DNA of 64,000 nt from Odiellus spinosus (taxonomy: Eukaryota; Arthropoda; Arachnida; Opiliones; Phalangiidae). Made by a program: the position numbers and the translations under genes. Below, piece by piece: positions 56,112 to 64,000 of the stretch. Each line of letters opens with the position of its first letter. Position 1 is the first letter of the stretch. Location: NCBI GenBank assembly GCA_963920705.1, contig OY987227.1, positions 17,261,434 to 17,325,433 on the forward strand. The letters are read 5' to 3'. The notes beneath the pieces are model-generated. The model worked only from the letters and a program-made list of their open reading frames with translations. It made no database searches and was not told the origin of the DNA.

Positions 56112-59100
56112 AAAACGTCGTGGCGAACGCCTATTGATACTTAGGTTATTAAAAAAAAAAATCAGATATTCCCAGTGGGATGTGCCCAAAAGAAGGTGAT
56201 ATTTGTATGCAATACTAACATATTCCTTTTCTACCGTATTGATCGTAGAAAATAGAATACAGTGACGTTTTATAATACAAATCGCACAGGCTAACGTCAT
56301 ATTTTCTAAGACAAAAATCTCATTTTTAAAAAGATATCAACAAGAATATAATAGAAAATGATAGGAATGTCCATCTCTTCACAAAGCCAAGCCAGAAACC
56401 ATGCAACTCGATGGTTGTGGGTAGGTATAGACCTCCAGGGAGCGCGCCATGAGAGGGTAAAGCCAAGAGGAAGTAAAACACTGTAGCTGGCGCTCCTGCG
56501 CCTATTTCTCTTCCTTCAGCCCTCTCCCACCCCTCCGCGGACCGTTGCCTCCCTCTAGGATTACACGTTTCGACTAATATCCATCCTCTAATGGCTGCGT
56601 CCCTGTAAAAGGTTCTTTGCTGTCTCAATAAATTTATCTATAAGAGTTCGCGACGACCACCTACATTTTTACGCCACATATCGAAGTACCTGATAGGCTT
56701 TAGAAGCCTATTTCAATAAAGCACGTGGAGTGAGGTAATCAAAAGAATTTGTGTTTAACCCTAAACGAGTTCTTTTACACTCGGTTATTCTAACATAAAT
56801 CTTATTCTTGCCTTCATTGATATTAAAAAAGCTTCACCGTAAACGAATTCCCTCTGAGAAAGGCTTTCAGTTTTACTTAGGCGCATTGCCAGCCTAATTT
56901 AAATCATACTCTAGCAAACAAGAAATTACAATAACCTTTTCCTTCATCATTGTTTCCGCGTTTAAAATGGAATGATCTTACGTTTCTCAACCGAGTAAGG
57001 ATACCGGTAGTAATTTACACCTATTGCCCCAACATTATTCTCGGGGCGACGTTAATTTAGCCGCAAAATTCCTTATCAACATTTAAACCATCACCTCCTG
57101 TACTTATCTATACGAACTTCAATAAGGATTATATATAAGGATATGTAGAGAGTGCAGACTTCGGTCGGGAGTTTCAGAACTGGAAAATGTAACTTAGAAT
57201 AGAGTTTCGATATAGTTCTACTATATATATATTCATACATGTACAGGTATGATGATATCTTTGATGCCTAATGAAGCTCTAACGCACCTGTATGGCGATA
57301 AAATGTGTTTATAAGCATTTCAGCGTTCGATAAAGGGTTCTCACAAATTTTCCAAGTACTCCTCAGGTGATTTGCCATATTCGCCGATTAGGATTCATTA
57401 ACTATATATCGATTTTACCGAAGAGGCTGAGAAAGTAGTTCAGGCATATAAATATTGCTTGGATTAAATATTTAATGGATTGGTATTTAGTTTTTAACGC
57501 GTCTAGCGGTGATCGGAAATAATTTCAACGTAGGCATAATACTATAAAGTAGTAGACTTGAAATAAAGAGAGAATGCAATCTATCGATTCCTTGAAAATA
57601 CACAACACGTTTATACAAGCACGTTAGATAAGTTCGGCCAACTTTAAGTTTCGAAGCTCATAATAAAAACGATGATAAGTTAGGCTTAACGATCATGATT
57701 TCATATATATTAATAATCTATAAATTCGTTCAGATCCTCCCGCTACATCTATACCTCCAGCTGCTATTCATACTTCAACAGTCTGATAAATCGAAAAGGG
57801 GTAAAGAAAACCGGGAAACAAGAGCGCTGGACTTGAGTACAGAGGCTCTCGTATAAAAGACAAAGACTGGCGGAATGTCAAACGCAGAAAATCATTTAGG
57901 GTTGAAAGACGATATTAAGAGGAAGGAAAAGGGTGACGAAATTAACCGCGGACTATATACGATCCAAAGCAATATGTAGTAAGGTTCAAACCTTTCTTGA
58001 AGGACAAGTATAACATAAAAATAGTTTTCCTATAATCCAAGGTCAATATCAAAAGTGACTAACGTGTAATCCAAACGGGGCAGACTATATTTTCGATTGG
58101 TTATTCAAATAACACCCAGTGATTGCTTAAAATTACACGCGAGAAACGCGAATGATCATTAAATGCAGTATAGACTAAAAGAACTAAAAGAAACATCGTC
58201 TGGTGGAGACGAGTGACGACTTGTTTTCTAACGTAACTCGTGAAGATGTTTGTTAAAATATTCCCTTTGTAAAATTTTAAAAATTATTTCTCTATGTAAA
58301 TTTAAGCTCGTATTAAACTTCACAATATATTTCTACTTAGTACAACTCTAAGGAAACAAACTTGAAATAATATTATATTAGTTTTCCATTCTCGGAAAAA
58401 GTTTCCTTAAATTTTCCGTATTAATATTTCCGAAAAATGAAATTACCGAATTTTATGAGCATGTAAATCAAATTGGAAAGTTTCAGAATATTACTTTAAA
58501 AGTAGAATGAATTTTAAGCTAGATATAAATTTATAAAGATTAATTTTATAATAATAAATGGGATATTATAGCTTTAAAAATTTTACAAAAAGGTCGTAAT
58601 TTCTTCTATCCCGGTATGCAAGTATATTTTGAATATTTTTTAAACAATCTTTCCTAAAATTCTACTCAAATTATACTTGGAGCACATGAAAAAATCCATG
58701 ACAACTTCACTTCAAAAAGATTTTTCCCTAATATCCCACAATTAACTATCTCTCCACGAACAACTGTATTGAGTGCTCTCCTTTGCAAAATTTTAGCTAT
58801 ACGTGTATAGGTGCCAGTGAAAGATAAGAGGGAAAAGGATCTAGAAGAGTATACGCGGAAATTAATTACCATGTACTACAGAATACAACGCTCGCTCTCA
58901 AAATTTTAGGCCCCATTAGAGCTTAAAAGCTTCGACCCATACAATGAACGAAGGAACGAAAACTTCGAGAAAGGGGTGAGAAATATACAATAAATTGAAG
59001 AGGGGAGAAGGAAAATTTGATAAAAGCGAAATAAGAGGGGTTTATTCGGTTAACAAAAGGAATCGAGGCGAGGTCAGAATTTGGAGGAGAAATCTTTAAT

Positions 59101-61584
59101 TCAATGTATACTTAAATTAAGATTTATTCCAGCGATAATTTCAAATTTAAGGTTAACCTAATTTCGCCATGATTTCAGAAAGCTTTGAAGGGGTTAATAT
59201 CGATCGTACCAACCCCCTTAAACTATAAATTTATATCCTAACAAAATAATTTTCGAGCAATATTATCAAAAATGAAGTTAGGCTTATATCCTTACGTGTT
59301 AAACAGACCTTAAAGTGATTATGTCATCAATTTCTTATGAAATTCAAATAAAATTTGAATAGCACATCGTTAAAAATATTTTAAAATATAAACATATTAC
59401 AATATATGAAACTATATATCTATAATTCTCCGTCATTATGTCTGTCGTTCGAAAACGCTAAAGTTTCCAAGTGACGTTAGCAAAAACGAAATAAATGATG
59501 ACATCCTGACTTTAAAACTGAGTTTACAAGAATTTAAACCGTTATGTTAGAACCTCGCTTATAAAAAATTAACTCGTCTGAAGAGGGTATTTTAATTAAA
59601 ACTTTGTTAATTAACTGTAAATTAACCGAGAAAAATGTTGGGGCGTTTTAATTTTTTTATGCATATTTTAAGGACCAAAACGATTAAAATTAACGCGTCC
59701 CTATATTCTTTATGTAATCCGAATATATACATTTCAAAACAAAGTTACGCTTATACGATTGACATTACACCTAAAATTTAGGCTTAGTACTTAAAGGGAC
59801 CAGGAAACCTGGGTTTTCGAATTTCGAGTTAAACTCTTTGTAGGGTCTAAAATAGGCCTAATTGGTGTCCAAATAAAGTTTTTTTTTTTATTTTAAAAAT
59901 TCAATAGCCAATCACGGAACAGGGTTAGTCACGTGAGCTTAAAAGTTATTAAAAGCCCGCTTAAACCAGTTAATTTCTATATATTTAATTATAAATAAAC
60001 AAAAACTATAAAAAAATGACTTATCGAAGCGAAAACGATAGTAAAGAAAAATGTAGACTTTGATGTGCCCTGATGATCGATTGAAACTATCCCTCAAATA
60101 GCAATTGTTTAAAAATAAAATAGAAGATTGGGGGAATTTCTAGCTCCTCGGGCACCTCGTATCTATATAGCCTATATAACTGTGAAACCCGTATCGAAAA
60201 CTGAAGACGGAGAAAGACATTTTATGGCCCACCGAGTCCCTAACTTCTGTTTATTCGAATCACGAAAAACAGGCCGGAAGGGAGTTTATAGAGCTCAAAA
60301 CGAATATATATTTCGCCGGAGAAAAGCCCCGAAAATTCGGCTGAATGAAAATAAATAAATAAAAAAAAAAAATAGAAAATACAGTAGAATCGGTAAACTT
60401 CCTATAATGTATAGCGGCGGATCTCTTACCCCTACGAGACTCTTTTCTAAACAAGCGTGGGAGATTCAGTTGCCCCCGAAGATTCCATCTGTCGGCAATC
60501 GACTGGCCAGTTTTTACCACGATGGGCTCACCTCCTCGGCTCCAGCGCGTTCTCTCCCATCTAAAAGCTCAGTCCCTGCTTGACTTCAAACCTCCCCCCT
60601 TCACTTTTGAAGGACCGATGGTTGAAGACGGAAAAACAAGTTGGAAATTACTTAATATTAGACATACCCTCATCGAGGATGGCAAATAACATTTTTCATT
60701 GTGTATGGTAATCGATATAGGAGGACCTAGATTTGAAGGAGATGATCCTACACTCTGCCAAACTAGAGTTTTCTCTCTGTTCCTGGGTTTTACTTTCTGA
60801 CTCGCACGCGCATTTACGTGATGCAAACTCTAAAAAATGTTCTTTCCACATAGCTAGGCCTCGTTAACGGGCTACCGACGGTGAAAACTTCGTCGTTTTC
60901 TCCGACAGCGAATGAGCGATAGCTATTGCTTGGCGAGACGTAATAGCTCGTGGTAAAACTTTTTTTTGTTACCATAAAGTATAATTTTGATTATTAAAAT
61001 TATTGCTAACTTACGCGACAAAACATATATTGGAATGTTTATGTACGGTCTGACGTATTTGATTATCACAAGGCCTTGCCTACTTTTCTGCTTGCTGATG
61101 ACAGTCCGAGTCAAAGACCGACTGAGACGCGCCTGCGCAAACAGTTTAAAGCCTCTGCTTTTAGGACAGTTAGGTAAAAACCCCTCCTGCAACATATTTT
61201 TATATCATATCTTCACAGATAGACCCTTACAGGTAATCGTTTATGAGGGTTAAAATGGCGTTGAGTTATTTTGAATGATAAACGAGTGTTCAAGTTTAAA
61301 AAACGAAGTCTAACTACATTAGAATCCAGATTTACTGAGTTCAGCTGTGAGAGTGCATCGTGAACTCCGCGAGTTCAGCTTTGGCAGTACAAAGAGTTCA
61401 AAAATTTAGTACAAATGATAAAGTGGTCACTTCTCTGTTTAAAACGAATTACAAAATTTTCCTAAAATAGAAAACTGACCACTACGACGTTATTTTAAAA
61501 TATAAGAGTCATACCAGAAAGTCCACAAACTGTATACTTTCTAAATGTCGAGAAAAAAGTAAGAATCTTCGGAAGCAACTTATG

Positions 61585-61600
61585 TTTTTTTTTTTTTTTT
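61585..61600 (+). repeat. Poly(T), 16 nt
   Basis: Uninterrupted T run. Confidence 0.9.
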
Positions 61601-62121
61601 GGACTGAACGAAATAAAGTGAAGTTTTTCCCTTCCGTTTAAAGAGAGTGAGAAAGTATAGAAGATTCTGTGCCGAATGCAGCGCGAGGCAAAGTTGACTT
61701 TTTGGGGATTTCTTGTGTAAATTCTGTTCCGCGGTTATCGCGTTTTAAAGTCTTTTTGAAAAATGGGGGTTTCTGGATACGCCAGTTGAATAACTTGACT
61801 CGAGGGGAACTATAGAAAGGGGCGGGGGCGTCTACTATCTTTTCAAAGAGATTTAAATAAAGATGAAAGAGGAACGCGGGAAGTGAAATGGGATTTTTAT
61901 CTCTTTTCGGTTCGAAAATTTAATATGAATTTCGCGTAGTTTTATTTTTACGCGAATTTATCTTTCGAGGATTATAAGCGATGTCGATAAAATATCAGCA
62001 AATGAAATATCAAGTTCGGAAAAGAATTAGGCTTAGCGTCTTACAAGTAAACGTTTTGAGATTATGTCAGGATGGTCAAGATCTGGACATTTACAATGGC
62101 GGCGCTAAGAATAGGCTAAAG

Positions 62122-62170
62122 CTATAGCCTACGTGCAATTTTGAAAGGGCCACAAACATTTTTAAAGATA
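62122..62170 (+). repeat. Dispersed repeat (mate at 44009)
   Basis: TATAGCCTACGTGCAATTTTGA followed by ACAAACATTTTTAAAGA matches 44009-44070. It directly precedes the coding-like fragment at 62166. Confidence 0.5.
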
Positions 62171-62363
62171 TACGTTATTCATACAAGAGGAAAGAGCCAA
62201 CGCACGAAAAAACTTCATCAAACTAGATATAAGCATTGACAAGAACTCATTTATTTATCTTGGAACATGGGAAGAAAAATATTCTAAGTCCATCCTCGCA
62301 TATAAAAAAAAAAACAAAATTCTTATACCTTCGAAGAATAATGACATTGCATACTTTGATTAA
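62166..62363 (+). pseudogene. Coding-like fragment, relative of the one at 5.98 kb
   Basis: A 65-codon stop-free frame without an ATG, ending TAA at 62361. It contains KNFIKLDISIDKNSFIYLG, then EEKYSKSILAY and a lysine-rich tail. The NSFxYLG...YSKxILxY core matches the fragment at 5976-6029, with mostly silent DNA differences between the two. No start codon or clear acceptor defines a gene, so it reads as a relic or an isolated exon of a duplicated gene or transposon ORF. Family not recognised. Confidence 0.4.
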
Positions 62364-63488
62364 CCTTTCCTTTCAGACAATGAAAGATTCAAAAATCCAC
62401 GTCCACTTAAAAACTTAAGTTTTCCTAACAACGTATAAGGACTTTTAAACATATTTTCGGAAGTAACAAAAATGAATCTTTGTGTCAAGATTTTCAAAAT
62501 TAACTCCTAGAAAATTTTTGATAATATGAAAGGGGGCACAAACTTTTAATATAAAATATGAAAGTCAGAAATTTAACTGCATCAAGTTTAATTGTGGGGA
62601 AAAGCCACGAAAAACGTTTTCTTGACAAGAATGACATCTCATTATAAAGCGGTGGGAATTTCTCTTGTGCCTTCAGAGCAGCCCAACTCGGGAATTGCAT
62701 GACAAAAGCTCCCTTAGAGTTTCGAAAAGACTCGCGTCAAGTCAAAATTTACTTCCATTATTAGTATTTTGAAAGGGAGAATGAAGTCTGATAAGTTATT
62801 TTATTCAATTTCTTATCTCAAAGATGGGCTAATTAGTCCTAAAAACCCTCCCTATTAAAAGTAAAGATCTCAGCCACAAGCTCGAACCGACGGAAATTAC
62901 TTTCACACTTTTGGGGCTATCATAGGCACCCTCTAGGAAACTAGCGATGCAAGCGAGAGCGTAGTATTGGCTCGGCGACCCAAAATGCCTTATTGAGAGA
63001 CAGCTATATTTCTCCCACCCAGCCCCAGCGTTGATCTGTCACGAATGCCTGTTGCATCACATATCATGTATGTTCTTAACCATGGAAAATACTACCGAGA
63101 TCCAGGGCTATGTGAAAACGTTACAAATTAGGCCCAAGTGCATTATACCTTCCATATTTTACATAATATAGGATAGGAAATCATTCTCGACAAACTTAAT
63201 TCTCACTTTAACGCCGTTGCAAATCTGAACAAAAATAAAATGGACACAGAGAGGCTGTAGATCTATATGTACTGGTCAGCCCTTAACTGGGATCGAAAAG
63301 ACGGGAAAGGAACTTGCCCAAATTGAATGGATCAATAAGTAAGCTTCGAGATTAAGCACCATGCGCGTTGAACACGAAGAACAATCGCGATAAGTTAAAT
63401 AATTAAATTTATAATCCGCCCTGGGATAGAAAATTTTCAAAACATTAGGGAATCAATGGTCAGATTAAAAGTCAATTATCAAGTGGCT
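62364..63488. other. No firm gene
   Basis: A frame near 62978-63180 includes a CHECLLHH stretch but has no start and ordinary codon use. Nothing else stood out. Confidence 0.35.
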
Positions 63489-63585
63489 TTAAAGGGAGAA
63501 TTAAGTGATTTTTAATATAATCCTTATCGTTTAAACCTAGGCCTACAAAGAAATATTAATTTATATACAAACATTTAACTTTTGG
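63489..63585 (+). mobile_element. MITE family B left-end fragment
   Basis: TTAA-AGGGAGAATTAAGTGATTT, then CCTTATCGTTTAAACCTAGGCC, matches the first 95 bp or so of 11479-11838. The rest is missing; a family C copy begins about 45 bp on. Confidence 0.6.
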
Positions 63586-63629
63586 GGGCATTTTCTCGCG
63601 CTTATGCTCGCTAATTCCACTGGACCTGC

Positions 63630-63875
63630 TCTTTCTCGATTTGAACCGTTCCAAAACGTTTCACTAGAGTCGTGTGAACCGGAAGCCATATCTTCTCTAA
63701 TCGATTTCATTCGACTTTTCGAAACGGCTTCAGGTTTCAACAACCGATAGATGAAGCTACAATAAATCGATTTATAAAGATAATTCGTAAACACGTGACG
63801 CTTAAAACGATTCTTGGCGATTTGAATGTCGGTTTGATTTTACCGATTCAAATCGATTAATGCTCGCGTGACCGT
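63630..63875 (+). mobile_element. Inverted-repeat element family C copy 3, left end lost
   Basis: From about CTCGATTTGAACCGTTCC to GCTCGCGTGACCGT, in the order and orientation of 13117-13380. It shares CCAAAACGTTTC, CCGGAAGCC, AATAAATCGATTTATAAA and GGCGATTTGAAT blocks. The left terminal GTTCxTACTAG is absent. Confidence 0.65.
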
Positions 63876-64000
63876 ATCGTCAGAGTGCTCTGAATCTCGC
63901 TGTAAACCTAACGCTAAAGAGCATCTACCAGTTGAACGTAAAATTTGAAAAAGATTGCATCCTCCATAAAATCCGTGGCATCAATAATTGAGTCTTTTGA

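Larger units (their letters stand above)
55166..62100. other. Long stretch without a firm gene
   Basis: Contains a C13 run at 56099-56111, a small hairpin at 59639-59703, and a T16 run at 61585-61600. A single GGGGCGGGGGCG GC-box-like sequence lies at 61819-61830. The patch 56380-56600 is locally G/C-rich. Chance frames up to 118 codons occur (55944-56300, which includes a Gly run from the C tract). None carries a recognisable motif. Confidence 0.35.

Noticed and set aside
55944..56300. 118-codon minus-strand gene
   Set aside because: It spans the C13 tract (Gly run), is AT-biased elsewhere and has no recognised motif.
61819..61830. GC-box promoter
   Set aside because: A single Sp1-like site without TATA, initiator or an adjacent exon is not enough.
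1..64000. Endogenous virus or autonomous retrotransposon
   Set aside because: No long terminal repeats, reverse transcriptase, integrase or capsid-like frame was seen on either strand.

Overview
This 64 kb window looks like non-coding nuclear DNA from a eukaryote, most likely an animal. It is AT-rich (roughly one third G+C by eye, not computed) and full of homopolymer runs, microsatellites, a minisatellite, a higher-order tandem array, a tRNA-derived SINE head and several families of short inverted-repeat transposons (MITEs). No open frame reaches 130 codons except through repeats. There are no bacterial-style operons or Shine-Dalgarno-spaced genes, no rRNA and no CRISPR array. CpG dinucleotides do not look depleted, which weakly suggests a lightly methylated genome such as an invertebrate. 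I cannot name the species.

Layout. 0-4 kb: a possible 54-nt exon at 594, a 34-A tract between 6-bp direct repeats, a foldback at 1.76-1.94 kb, and a less AT-rich patch at 2.47-3.35 kb with unusually open frames. 5.9-7.3 kb: an exon-like fragment with a relative at 62.2 kb, and a 13-unit 21-bp minisatellite. 9.8 kb: a CCAAT/TATA/Kozak cluster. 10.5-18 kb: a foldback, TTAA-flanked MITEs (family B), an inverted-repeat element (family C) and a 124-bp higher-order array at 14.4-15.0 kb. 18.6-20.3 kb: a dense array of TTCnnGAA (heat-shock-element-like) palindromes and a 200-bp pure (CTT)n. 22.5 kb: the SINE head. 25.0-25.4 kb: two MITEs abutting at one TTAA. 26.2 and 44.3 kb: two near-identical family A MITEs with perfect 7-bp target duplications. 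31.4 kb: a large foldback. 41.9-43.4 kb: the best coding signal, a minus-strand gene 3' end with two phase-compatible exons, raised third-position GC and a poly(A) signal. 45.4-48.8 kb: family B and C copies. 49.3 kb: a perfect RFX X-box. 51.5 kb: CRE, TATA and splice-donor cluster. 54.7-55.2 kb: a degenerate 193-bp repeat. 62-64 kb: paralogous coding remnant and further B and C fragments.

The genes, where present, appear only as small exon-like islands in long AT-rich stretches. This fits intron or intergenic DNA. No multi-gene system can be shown. The most informative content is the set of non-autonomous transposon families, three of them with readable target-site signatures, and a few exon or promoter candidates that RNA data could settle.
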